Part shown: in pieces, positions 1 to 6,729 of the stretch | Position numbering within the stretch: the first letter of the stretch is position 1 | Layout of the letters: every line of letters begins with the position of its first letter | DNA from: Candidatus Cloacimonadota bacterium | GTDB lineage: Bacteria > Muiribacteriota > UBA6191 > JACPRK01 | Direction: 5' to 3' | Assembly (NCBI GenBank): GCA_021772705.1 | Contig: JAJFLN010000364.1 | Coordinates: 1 to 17,690 of the forward strand | Length of the DNA stretch: 17,690 bases | Program-made: the position numbers and the translations under genes | Notes under the pieces: model-generated | Seen by the model: the letters and a program-made list of their open reading frames with translations, nothing else | Told to the model about the DNA's origin: nothing | The model's database searches: none

Positions 1-400
1 TCAGCCCATAGGTGGTCTTGTCTCCTTCACTGGTGCCGTGGGCACGGAGGTCGAACAGCAGGCAAGCATATCCGGCCCGAGTCAAGAACCGGGCTCGAGG
101 ATACATGTCCCGCCGATTGGCTGCGACTCCATGGCAGAGGATGATCCCACCTTCCGGTTCCCGATCCGGAGGCATGTACCAGCCATCCAGATTCAAGCCA
201 TCATCGGTTCGAATCCTCAAATCCAGGTACCGGTGCCCTTCCATTCCCGGATTCCCCAGGATCGGCCTCCTGGCGCGGTGGAGGTTCTTGTACGCCGCCA
301 GAGCAGGAACGACGACGACCAGGATCAGGCAGGTGAAGAGGGCCAATCGAAGGCCCCGCACCAGCCGGGTCGTCGGGGAGTCACGTTGTCTGTTTGCCAT
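1..400 (-). CDS. Membrane-anchored alpha/beta hydrolase, N-terminal part (cut by window edge)
   Basis: The 133 visible residues begin at an ATG whose first base is at 400 and run off the left edge, so the C-terminal part is missing. Residues 13-36 form a hydrophobic signal anchor preceded by a basic stretch (RQRD..TRLVRGLR), which suggests an enzyme tethered to the cytoplasmic membrane and facing outwards. From residue 57 on the sequence reads as an alpha/beta hydrolase: a beta strand and turn ending in GWYMPP, then GGIILCHGVAANRRDM (oxyanion-hole strand and loop), then AGYACLLFDLRAHGTSEG, the classic strand and loop before the nucleophile elbow. The GxSxG serine, the acid and the His lie beyond the window, so activity cannot be judged. 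The substrate is unknown; family members are esterases, acyltransferases or peptidases. No strong ribosome binding site precedes the ATG. It is transcribed away from the pilin-like operon and shares the 401-618 spacer with it. Confidence 0.85.
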   Translation of the reverse strand, partial: MANRQRDSPTTRLVRGLRLALFTCLILVVVVPALAAYKNLHRARRPILGNPGMEGHRYLDLRIRTDDGLNLDGWYMPPDREPEGGIILCHGVAANRRDMYPRARFLTRAGYACLLFDLRAHGTSEGDKTTYGL

Positions 401-538
401 GAGAAGCAGGTTCGATCGAGGAGGTATCCCCACATTCCAGCAGCGGGAAACTGAAGCCCAGCATACCAGCCGCCGCCGGGAATCACGGGGCATTTGAGGA
501 TCCGGGTGCCGGCCAGCACCGGGCTGGGCGGCCACTTG

Positions 539-547
539 TGCTAGACT
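539..547 (+). promoter_or_regulatory. Possible extended -10 promoter element for the 619-4874 operon
   Basis: The 218-bp spacer between the divergent hydrolase and golvesin-domain genes contains TGCTAGACT, a TGn followed by a 4/6 match to TATAAT, about 70 bases before the ATG at 619. No convincing -35 hexamer is seen 16-18 bases upstream. I saw no other clear signal in 401-618. Confidence 0.25.
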
Positions 548-618
548 CGACCCGTCACGGGACAAGTTGCCTGTCCCTCACCTCAAACCAACCGGGTTCC
601 CTGAGGGGGCTGCTAAGA

Positions 619-1671
619 ATGCCGAAGACCGTCTCGATACTTGCGTCGTTCTTGCTTCTGGTGGGCGTCGAGTGCGTCTTCGCCCAGACCATCACCATTG
701 ATGACTTCGATTCCCAGTGCGAGCTGGTGGGAGTCTGGGCCGACAACAAGACCAACGGATTCTCCGCCGGTGGGACGTTCAAGAACGGCTACCACTACAC
801 GAGCGTGGTGGACCCGTTCAAGAAGACCGGCAGAGAACAGGCGATCTATACGCCCAACTTGCCGAAGGCCGGAAACTACCGGGTCGAGGTGACTTACCGG
901 GCCACGAGCAATCGGTCGAAGCAGGTGACCTACGAGGTCCGATTCGCCGGAGGGCGGAAGCGAAGGACCGTGGATCAGTCCCGTGGAGACGGAGTGGCCA
1001 CCGCCAAGCTGGGGACATTCCCATTCAAGGCGGGCACGGGCGGCAGTGTGGTCTTGACTGGCGACGGTGGGGGCTCGGCCTCCGCCGACGCCGCCCGGTT
1101 CGTGTTTGCCGGTGAAGCGGGAGACTTGCCTCCCGACGGGCTCGATGACGTCCTGGACGGCGTTGGCGGCGGAGGCGGAGGCGGCGCTGGGGGCAATCGC
1201 CTGGACAGTTCCAATCCCGGCTCGTTGACCTACACATTTCCGGCGGATGGCATGGCCCGGATCGCGGCCAAGCTGTCCACCTACGGTCCCGCCAGAATCG
1301 AGGTCATCCTGAAGACCGCCGCTGGCGAAGAGAGCGAACTCATGTCCTGGTCGAGACAGGATGACATGGATCCCAGCCCGCTGCTGTTCAAAGGCCAGCC
1401 CGTGGAGGAGTCCATGCAGGAAGTGAAACCCGGGGATTTCTCGCCAGTCAAGGTGTCCCGTAGCATCGAGGGCAAGAAGGGCGACCAGCTGATACTCACT
1501 CTCGATGGAAACTTCGGGGATGCGAATCCCATGCTGTCAGTCAAGGGTCCCGCCGGGGATGATGCGAACCCTGGAGCACCAGGAACGGGAACCACAACGG
1601 GCAGCGCCGGCGGCGGGGAAACTTCCACCGGCACGGCCTCGGGAGACGACCCGGCAGACGCCAGCAATTGA
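619..1671 (+). CDS. Secreted golvesin-like domain protein with C-terminal WSR/PGDFSP domain
   Basis: This is a 350-residue exported protein. The ATG at 619 is preferred to an upstream in-frame start at 538 because it is directly followed by a signal peptide (MPKTVSILAS to VFA-Q, cleavage near residue 22) and preceded by a GAGGGGG stretch. Residues 24-164 match the golvesin C-terminal-like (Xly carbohydrate-binding-like) fold: IDD.D, VGVWADN, YHYTS, QAIYTPNLPKAGNYRVEVTY, RATSNRSKQVTYEV, TVDQ, LGTFPFKAGTGGSVVLT and a final ADAARFVF. A polyglycine linker at 183-192 leads to a second domain (200-310) with the motif LMSWSRQDDMDPSPLLFKG and PGDFSP, also present in the gene at 4110-4874. The tail (311-350) is Gly/Thr/Ser-rich and disordered. 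It is the first gene of a pilin-like operon, so a surface or pilus-associated adhesive role is plausible but inferred. It ends 19 bases before the proposed start of the next gene. Confidence 0.85.
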   Translation: MPKTVSILASFLLLVGVECVFAQTITIDDFDSQCELVGVWADNKTNGFSAGGTFKNGYHYTSVVDPFKKTGREQAIYTPNLPKAGNYRVEVTYRATSNRSKQVTYEVRFAGGRKRRTVDQSRGDGVATAKLGTFPFKAGTGGSVVLTGDGGGSASADAARFVFAGEAGDLPPDGLDDVLDGVGGGGGGGAGGNRLDSSNPGSLTYTFPADGMARIAAKLSTYGPARIEVILKTAAGEESELMSWSRQDDMDPSPLLFKGQPVEESMQEVKPGDFSPVKVSRSIEGKKGDQLILTLDGNFGDANPMLSVKGPAGDDANPGAPGTGTTTGSAGGGETSTGTASGDDPADASN

Positions 1672-1690
1672 ACCGGGGTCTGCTCAGCCC

Positions 1691-3700
1691 TTGAGAACTC
1701 CGGTTCAGACTGACCGATCCGGCTTTCTGCTTCCCGGTGCTCTGATCCTGCTGAGCATTCTGCTCTTGATGGCGTCGACACGCCTGTTCGTCTCCCGGCG
1801 TCAGCTCGACACGGTCGTGCGCCTCACGGACCGGGAGCGGGCCTACCAGATCGCCACCAGCGGACTGGAAGCTGCCAAGGGACAGATGGATCAGTTCATC
1901 AGGTTCTTGAACGATCCGGACCCGGCCACCTTTCCGAAGGTCGCCAATGCCCCCTCGGATCTGCAGCCACTGGTCACGCTGCTCCTGGACAGCGAGGGGT
2001 TTCCACGACCCGCAGGTGCCCGAGGCAATCCCAGCCCGCCACTCCAGTCCTTTGTTCAGGAGTTGCCCGATGTGGAAGAGCTGGAGCTGGACCTGGAGCT
2101 TGGGGAAGGCAAGACGTTGTTCGATTCCGCAGCCTCGTCCTCGATTCCGGCGGATCCACGAGAAGCCTCCTTCCTGCTGACCCTGCGTGCCACAGCGGTG
2201 GTCGGCAAGTCGACGGCACGGGTCGTGGCATTCAAGGAAGCGAGGGTGGTGAACATCACGCCGCCGGTGCTGGGAAAGTTCGTCCTGTTCCTGCGACGCA
2301 AGGGTGGCCTCGACGTGGACAGCCTGGCAGACGCCCTCAACAGGGATGACATCGATTCCCTGCCCTGTGTGATTCGAGGCGGCTCGTCGGCGGCCGCCCG
2401 TTCTCTCACGGTGGATGAAGCTTCGGACCTGATCGATTCCCAGGGCTGGATCTACCTGGGAGGCTCGGGCGACTGGGAGCTGGGAGCCTCGATCGCCGGA
2501 GGCTCGGCGGCCTTCGCCGATGGGCTGCTGGCAGAAGGACAGTACGAGTACCCCCTGGAACCAGGCAGCCCGCTGGCCGGGTCGGGAGTCCTGGTCTACT
2601 ATGCGGAACAGAAGCCGCTGTACCGGGAACTGGGAGGGCCGGCCCAATCGGAGGCCCTGTCCCTGGTCGATCCTGCCGAGTACAGCCGTTCCTCACTCCT
2701 GAACCTATTCGGCAGCGCGGAGTCCCCCTCACCCACTCTGGTCTGCGGCAACGTGATCCGTCGCTGGGCTCTGATTCAGGGGCTCCGGAATAGCTCCAGT
2801 GACTCCTATTCCCCTCTTCCCTATCTCGATTCGGTTCGATTTGGTTCCAGTGACTGGCCCGGCGGAGCCCGGCCGGGGACCATCGCCCGGATCAGGCAGC
2901 AGTTCGGTGAGGACTTCGAGCAGTACAGGAGACGGATGAGCGACGTTGTGCGGCAGCCCTACAATGCCGCCAATCTCCAGGTCATCGATCTGGGCAGTGA
3001 TGACCTCTCGAGCATCCTCGTCCTGGAACCGGGTCAATTGCCACCCGGTGCACCGGCCCAGCCGGTCTCGAGCCGCCTGTCCGTCGACGGTATTCCGGCC
3101 AGTCCAGGTTCGCTTGCCTGGGGAAATCGCTACACGCTGCGAGACGATACGGGAGAGACCGTCTTCGACGGAGGCAGTCTGGATGTGCTGGAAGATCTGA
3201 GCTTCCTGTCCCAGAAGTCAGGCCTGGAGGCTGACAGCGAGGAGGGCCTGCTGGAGGCTCTGTTAGACGAGACATCGGGCCAGCTGGTCCTGGCCGGGGC
3301 AGTCTCTGTCGATGGCGATCTGACCTTTTCGAGTCCCGCGGTCGTGGCTGCCGGAGGTGGAGGTCTGATGCTGGCAACGGGTGACATCGTCATCAAGAGC
3401 GGCATCACCGCCACGGATGGGGAGCCCCTCACCCTGGTTTCCCTGTCCGGCGATATCCGGATAGAGACGAGTCAACCCGTGGAGGCGGCTCTGATTGCCC
3501 TTGCGGGCCAGATACGACTGGGCAAGGCTTTCGACATCAGGGGCCTCGTCTCGGCCGGCGAGCTCTCGGTCGAGCTGACTCGGGATCCCGTGACTCGGTC
3601 CATCGCCTACAACGGCGCCTTCGATCCGACGAACAGCGATCAGTATCGCCGGAACTACCGGCTGCAGACGGAGAAGGGGTGGCGCACCTTTGTACCGTGA
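1691..3700 (+). CDS. Large GspK/PilX-like minor pseudopilin with C-terminal beta-solenoid-like region
   Basis: This reads as a 669-residue pilin-like protein. The frame is open from 1505, but that would overlap the upstream gene by 167 bp. The in-frame TTG at 1691 gives a short class III leader, MRTPVQTDRSG|FLLPGALILL, so I take it as the start; GGGG at 1675-1678 could be its ribosome site. Residues 12-32 are hydrophobic and followed by a long amphipathic helix (RRQLDTVVRLTDRERAYQIA, then TSGLEAAKGQM), the PilX/GspK arrangement in which DRERA and an A/G-x-LEAA segment follow the membrane helix. Position +5 of the mature protein is Gly, not Glu, as in tip subunits such as GspK. The protein is about twice the usual GspK length. 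Residues 530-628 are rich in short repeated hydrophobic strands (SVDGDLTFSS, GDIVIKSGITA, SGDIRIETSQP, GQIRLGKAFDIRG), resembling bactofilin or beta-solenoid repeats. It overlaps the next gene by 11 bp. Confidence 0.8.
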   Translation: MRTPVQTDRSGFLLPGALILLSILLLMASTRLFVSRRQLDTVVRLTDRERAYQIATSGLEAAKGQMDQFIRFLNDPDPATFPKVANAPSDLQPLVTLLLDSEGFPRPAGARGNPSPPLQSFVQELPDVEELELDLELGEGKTLFDSAASSSIPADPREASFLLTLRATAVVGKSTARVVAFKEARVVNITPPVLGKFVLFLRRKGGLDVDSLADALNRDDIDSLPCVIRGGSSAAARSLTVDEASDLIDSQGWIYLGGSGDWELGASIAGGSAAFADGLLAEGQYEYPLEPGSPLAGSGVLVYYAEQKPLYRELGGPAQSEALSLVDPAEYSRSSLLNLFGSAESPSPTLVCGNVIRRWALIQGLRNSSSDSYSPLPYLDSVRFGSSDWPGGARPGTIARIRQQFGEDFEQYRRRMSDVVRQPYNAANLQVIDLGSDDLSSILVLEPGQLPPGAPAQPVSSRLSVDGIPASPGSLAWGNRYTLRDDTGETVFDGGSLDVLEDLSFLSQKSGLEADSEEGLLEALLDETSGQLVLAGAVSVDGDLTFSSPAVVAAGGGGLMLATGDIVIKSGITATDGEPLTLVSLSGDIRIETSQPVEAALIALAGQIRLGKAFDIRGLVSAGELSVELTRDPVTRSIAYNGAFDPTNSDQYRRNYRLQTEKGWRTFVP

Positions 3701-4091
3701 ACGAGGCTACACGTTGATCGAGGTTCTGGTGGCGGCGGGACTTCTTTCCCTGGCGATCGTCTCGTGGGTGGCGCTGCAAATCTCCTCTCGTTCCACCGAG
3801 AACGTGCAGGACCAGCGGCAAGAGTACTACCGGCAAGTGGCCCGGTTAGAGGACCGGGTCAAGCGGGACATCCGGTCCTGTCTCCAGGGACGTGAAGAGG
3901 CACCGGGCACCTTCGTCCTCGACGTTCTCTGGGCCCTGGGCGACGAAGAACCCCAGATCGGTCAAGTGACCTACCGCAGGGAGGAGGAAGGGCGTATCAT
4001 TCTCAGGGACATGAACGGCGCGACCGAGACCTTCGACTTCCGGCCCTGGCTGGAAGACAGGCGATTCGTCTTCGAACTGAAGTTTGAATAG
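3690..4091 (+). CDS. Small type IV prepilin-like minor pseudopilin
   Basis: The 133-residue product starts at TTG 3690 within the end of the upstream gene (11-bp overlap, suggesting coupling), with a purine-rich GGAGAAGG stretch about 12 bases upstream. The class III signal is very short and canonical: MYRERG|YTLIEVLVAAGLLSLAIVSWVAL, with Gly at -1, Glu at +5 and a hydrophobic helix over residues 9-27. After it comes a helical region rich in Q, R and E (TENVQDQRQEYYRQVARLEDRVKRDI) and a compact C-terminal part ending FVFELKFE. The Glu5 would let it be processed by a prepilin peptidase and inserted in a pilus or type II secretion pseudopilus. The size and LIEV core fit the GspI/GspH/PilV group; a finer assignment is not possible from the sequence. 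It is followed 18 bases later by the secreted protein gene at 4110. Confidence 0.85.
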   Translation: MYRERGYTLIEVLVAAGLLSLAIVSWVALQISSRSTENVQDQRQEYYRQVARLEDRVKRDIRSCLQGREEAPGTFVLDVLWALGDEEPQIGQVTYRREEEGRIILRDMNGATETFDFRPWLEDRRFVFELKFE

Positions 4092-4109
4092 CGAGACTGC
4101 GAGAGGCCC

Positions 4110-4874
4110 ATGACTTCATCGAGATCCACCTCTGTGACCGTATCATTCCTCCTTCTTCTGGCGTTCGGCGGCTCGCCGGCCCAGCAGGTTTCTGTTGAAC
4201 TCGGAGCCGAGGGGGAGACCCTGAGACAGAAGATCGATGCCCCGAATCTGCAGAAAACTCCGGGGATGAAGCCGCGATGGAAGCCTCTGTCGACCGGAGT
4301 CTCGCTGCCGACCATCCCGGTCCAAGACAGCGGGGCTCCCGCAGCGTCAACGGACTTTCCCCAGCAGTTCCCGGCGGTGACGCAGCCCGCCGATCAGGTC
4401 GCTCCGACTCCCGCCACGGGACCTGCGGGGCTCGAGGGTCTCGTTCCCGCGCCGGGCGGTGGGGGAGCCGCCGGAGGTTCAGGACTTCCTGAGATCGCGA
4501 CCATCAGCGGCAACGGCGGTGGGACCTGGGACGCAACGAGCGATGGCTCTGTGGTGATCGAGCCCTCCCTGTTCACCTACGACGGCGCCAAGCTGACGGT
4601 GCGGCTCTTCGATGCAGGCGGCAACGAGGTCACCTTCGGAGGCGCGCCGTTGATGGAGTGGAGTCGCAGGAATGACAAGGACAGCTCCCCCCTCCAATTT
4701 CGAGGCAACGTGGAAGGGGGTTCGATGGTGGAGCAGTCTCCAGGAGACTTCTCCCCCAGAGAAGGCATTCGATACACCCTGGACGTCACTGCGGGCCAGA
4801 GAATCAGCGTCGAGGTTTCCGGTCAGCCCTTGCGAGAGACAACGGTCCGGCTCCGGAGCGATGCCCTGCAATAG
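4110..4874 (+). CDS. Secreted protein sharing the WSR/PGDFSP domain with the operon's first gene
   Basis: This 254-residue protein has an N-terminal signal peptide (MTSSRSTSVTVSFLLLLAFG, probable cleavage after SPA near residue 24). Residues 25-115 are Pro, Gln and Ala-rich and look unstructured. A short glycine linker (116-124) precedes a domain at about 143-252 that aligns with residues 200-310 of the 619-1671 product: LFTYDGAKLTVRLF against LSTYGPARIEVILK, LMEWSRRNDKDSSPLQFRG against LMSWSRQDDMDPSPLLFKG, and PGDFSP in both, followed by a strand pair ending IRYTLDVTAGQ and SVEVSG. I do not recognise this domain by name. It lacks the golvesin-like part. It is the last gene of the plus-strand operon and ends 17 bp from the convergent prepilin gene. 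A role in the same surface structure is inferred from the operon and the shared domain only. Confidence 0.8.
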   Translation: MTSSRSTSVTVSFLLLLAFGGSPAQQVSVELGAEGETLRQKIDAPNLQKTPGMKPRWKPLSTGVSLPTIPVQDSGAPAASTDFPQQFPAVTQPADQVAPTPATGPAGLEGLVPAPGGGGAAGGSGLPEIATISGNGGGTWDATSDGSVVIEPSLFTYDGAKLTVRLFDAGGNEVTFGGAPLMEWSRRNDKDSSPLQFRGNVEGGSMVEQSPGDFSPREGIRYTLDVTAGQRISVEVSGQPLRETTVRLRSDALQ

Positions 4875-4891
4875 TCGAAGTTTCGGACGAA

Positions 4892-5314
4892 TCAGAAGAC
4901 TCGATACAGGGTGTAGCTGACAGGCTGCCCGGAGATGCTGCTCTCCCACTCGATGGTGACGGTGGCCACGCAGAGAACTTGGCCCGCTGGGTCGGGCGGA
5001 AGCTTCTCCAGCCCCAGTGTGCGGCGATAGCCATCCGGCGGCGCATCGATTCCCAGATCAGCCAGCGACATGGGTCCCGTGAAGGTGCTGTCCTCGGCGC
5101 CGTTTGCCTCCTGCACGTCCGGCTTCCGCAGAGCTGAGATGGATGTCACGTAGGAGCTGGCCAGACTCATGGCCGTCAGCCGGTCTCTTCCAGATACAGA
5201 GACCTTCTTGCTGGTCACCAGCAGCTCCACGAGTGGCACGGCGATGAGACCCAGAATCACCATGCAGATGAGGATCTCGACGAGTGTGACACCGCGCCGC
5301 CCTTCGGGAATCAA
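4892..5314 (-). CDS. Type IV prepilin-like minor pseudopilin (GspI/PilV-like)
   Basis: The 140-residue product begins at ATG (first base 5314), whose ATGA overlaps the stop of the upstream prepilin gene, a typical sign of translational coupling. It carries a canonical class III signal, MIPEGRRG|VTLVEILICMVILGLIAVPL, with Gly -1 and Glu +5, and a hydrophobic helix over residues 9-31. The following helix (TSKKVSVSGRDRLTAMSLASSYVTSISAL) fits the PilV/GspI pattern, in which the helix is followed by short beta strands; the C-terminus ends SYTLYRVF. It would be cleaved and N-methylated by a prepilin peptidase and act as a minor subunit of a pilus or pseudopilus. It is convergent with the plus-strand pilin operon, with only 17 bp between the two stop codons. 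Confidence 0.88.
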   Translation of the reverse strand: MIPEGRRGVTLVEILICMVILGLIAVPLVELLVTSKKVSVSGRDRLTAMSLASSYVTSISALRKPDVQEANGAEDSTFTGPMSLADLGIDAPPDGYRRTLGLEKLPPDPAGQVLCVATVTIEWESSISGQPVSYTLYRVF

Positions 5315-5994
5315 GTGCCCCTCCCCACAGGAACCGCGAGACCCTTCAGCTCTGAGCCCAGACCGAACTTCTCCTGGAGTGACAGCAGCGGAAGCCCCTC
5401 TTCATCCCTGACCACAAGGTCGCAGACGGCAGTGCTTCGGGAGTCCCTTCGGAGCTCGATGGAGACCCGGATCGACTTCTGGGACATCCGATTGAAGGCA
5501 TAGGCCTGAGCCTTGCCGTCGCGACCGATGCGCAGCCACCCGTCCTCATTCTCGAGATACAGGACTTCGCCGGACACGGGCTTGCCGCCGGGGTCGAGGA
5601 AGTTCACATCGAGACCGAATCCCTCTGGCAGGATGCGCAAGGCCTGGGCAGAGCGGACATCCCGCTTGATGAAACCGAGCATTCTGGAAGCTGCGTACCG
5701 AACGTCATCGATCTCCCGGACCTTTCCCTCCGTCCCAAGGACGAACCTCCAGAGCAAGGAGAGAAACCCCAGGACCACGATGGCAACCAGAAAGGTGACC
5801 ATGAGCTCCACGAGTGAGAACCCGGTCCGGGCCCGAACTGGTTGCCGTCCGGAAACCCCCAACCCGTTCGGCCCGAGCCATCTGTCGAGGGCCAGTGTTG
5901 GAGCAGCAGAGGCCCCTCTCCTGAGCTTGCCGAAGGGTCGGGGCGAACGGGTTTTCGGATGGGAACGAACTGACGATACGCCAGGGAGTCTCAT
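5311..5994 (-). CDS. Type IV prepilin-like minor pseudopilin (GspJ/PilW-like), start uncertain
   Basis: The mature part is clear: ARTG|FSLVELMVTFLVAIVVLGFL with Gly -1 and Glu +5, then a helix with DDVRYAASRMLGFIKRDVRSAQ, the GspJ/PilW arrangement in which a helix rich in D/R precedes the first beta strand. The mature protein would be about 169 residues. The start is unclear. The ATG at 5994 gives an unusually long 58-residue leader that runs through a palindromic repeat (5861-5953) encoding SPRPFGKLRRG. The only other in-frame start is TTG at 5862, which gives a normal 14-residue leader but has no visible ribosome site; the ATG has only a weak GAG. Either way the mature pilin is the same. 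It overlaps the downstream prepilin gene by 4 bp (ATGA) and lies 57 bp after the HEFSH gene on the same strand. Confidence 0.83.
   Translation of the reverse strand: MRLPGVSSVRSHPKTRSPRPFGKLRRGASAAPTLALDRWLGPNGLGVSGRQPVRARTGFSLVELMVTFLVAIVVLGFLSLLWRFVLGTEGKVREIDDVRYAASRMLGFIKRDVRSAQALRILPEGFGLDVNFLDPGGKPVSGEVLYLENEDGWLRIGRDGKAQAYAFNRMSQKSIRVSIELRRDSRSTAVCDLVVRDEEGLPLLSLQEKFGLGSELKGLAVPVGRGT
5861..5953. repeat. REP-like palindromic element (19-bp imperfect inverted repeats)
   Basis: The left arm (5861-5879) and the reverse complement of the right arm (5935-5953) match at 17 of 19 bases; both begin AACCCGTTCG. The right part contains CTGAGCTTGCCGAAGGG, which resembles a dispersed palindromic repeat (CTGAGCTTGTCGAAGGG type) that I recall from many bacterial genomes. 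It sits in the 5' end of the prepilin gene, where its translation gives a PFGKLRRG-type peptide. Confidence 0.6.
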
Positions 5995-6051
5995 GAACTC
6001 TCACTCTAGCAGAGCAAGAGAGACTAGGAGATCAGTCCCTGGAAGTGAGGC

Positions 6052-6729
6052 TCAGTAGAGCCGGAGCTTCACCGCACCTGCAGCATCCATGATCTCCATG
6101 ACGCTGCGATTCCGACGGGTCTTTCCCTTGCCCATGTCGAAGTCGAGGCTCTCGACGCATTCGTTTGCCTTCCCGTGGATGGTGCAGGGCTTGGGCCGGA
6201 GGCGTCCTGGGCCGTTGATGTATCTCATCTCCCGTTTCTTGGCCCGTTTTTCGTTCCGGGTGTTGTCGCCCACGATCTTGGTCAGGGGATCTTTGACCCT
6301 CCCTCGCATGATCCGGTAGTGCAGAATCCGATTCTCCTTGGCCCGCGCCTTCCGCTTCTTCTCGACCATTGTGTAGTCGTACAGGTGAGAGAACTCATGG
6401 GCCAGGAGCTGCCGGAACCTGGGCAGGTCCAGAGTGAGGCTGACGTGACAGAAGATATCGCCCCACCAGTAATAGATGGGGGTGTCCTCTTCCTGGTTCC
6501 AGACGTGGATCCGGTACCCCTGCTTGGAGTGCAGGAAGTCGATGGGACCCATGGGCGTGTACTCGCTTTGAGATGCGTACTGCTCCGCCACATCCTTGAC
6601 GATCAGCTCGACCTCCGCCCGGGTGCTCTGGGATACCCTCGCATCGGGCCAGTAGAGGACGGCCACCTTTGCCTGAATGGGTGCCGACATTGCCAGCACG
6701 GCGATGGCGCACAGCAGTGCCCGCCTCAT
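6052..6729 (-). CDS. Secreted HEFSHLYDY protein, putative zinc metallopeptidase-like
   Basis: This 225-residue protein has a signal peptide (MRRALLCAIAVLAMSAPIQA, cleavage near residue 20). Residues 111-115 are HEFSH, an HExxH motif at the end of a hydrophobic helix (LPRFRQLLAHEFSHLYDY), as in zincin metallopeptidases. I cannot assign the third zinc ligand, so proteolytic activity is unproven. The central part aligns with the product of the upstream gene around the same motif. Past it there is a long, strongly basic region (KKRKARAKENR, then KRAKKREMR) and a C-terminal segment with two cysteines (182 and 191) that the paralogue lacks. The ATG at 6729 overlaps the upstream stop (ATGA) and a GGGAG lies about 9 bases before it, so translation is probably coupled. 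It is the second gene of a tandem pair just upstream of two prepilins. The target is unknown. Confidence 0.75.
   Translation of the reverse strand: MRRALLCAIAVLAMSAPIQAKVAVLYWPDARVSQSTRAEVELIVKDVAEQYASQSEYTPMGPIDFLHSKQGYRIHVWNQEEDTPIYYWWGDIFCHVSLTLDLPRFRQLLAHEFSHLYDYTMVEKKRKARAKENRILHYRIMRGRVKDPLTKIVGDNTRNEKRAKKREMRYINGPGRLRPKPCTIHGKANECVESLDFDMGKGKTRRNRSVMEIMDAAGAVKLRLY

Noticed and set aside
12..497. Two plus-strand frames and a minus-strand frame at the left edge
   Set aside because: The minus-strand alpha/beta hydrolase, which runs off the edge, explains this region. The overlapping frames have no signals.
1505..1690. N-terminal extension of the GspK-like protein
   Set aside because: It overlaps the upstream gene by 167 bp and would put about 70 residues before the class III leader. 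The TTG at 1691 gives a normal leader.
1541..2647. A 368-codon open frame on the minus strand
   Set aside because: It lies entirely opposite the GspK-like gene and the end of the golvesin-domain gene. It shows no signal, motif or ribosome site, and long antisense frames are expected in GC-rich coding DNA.
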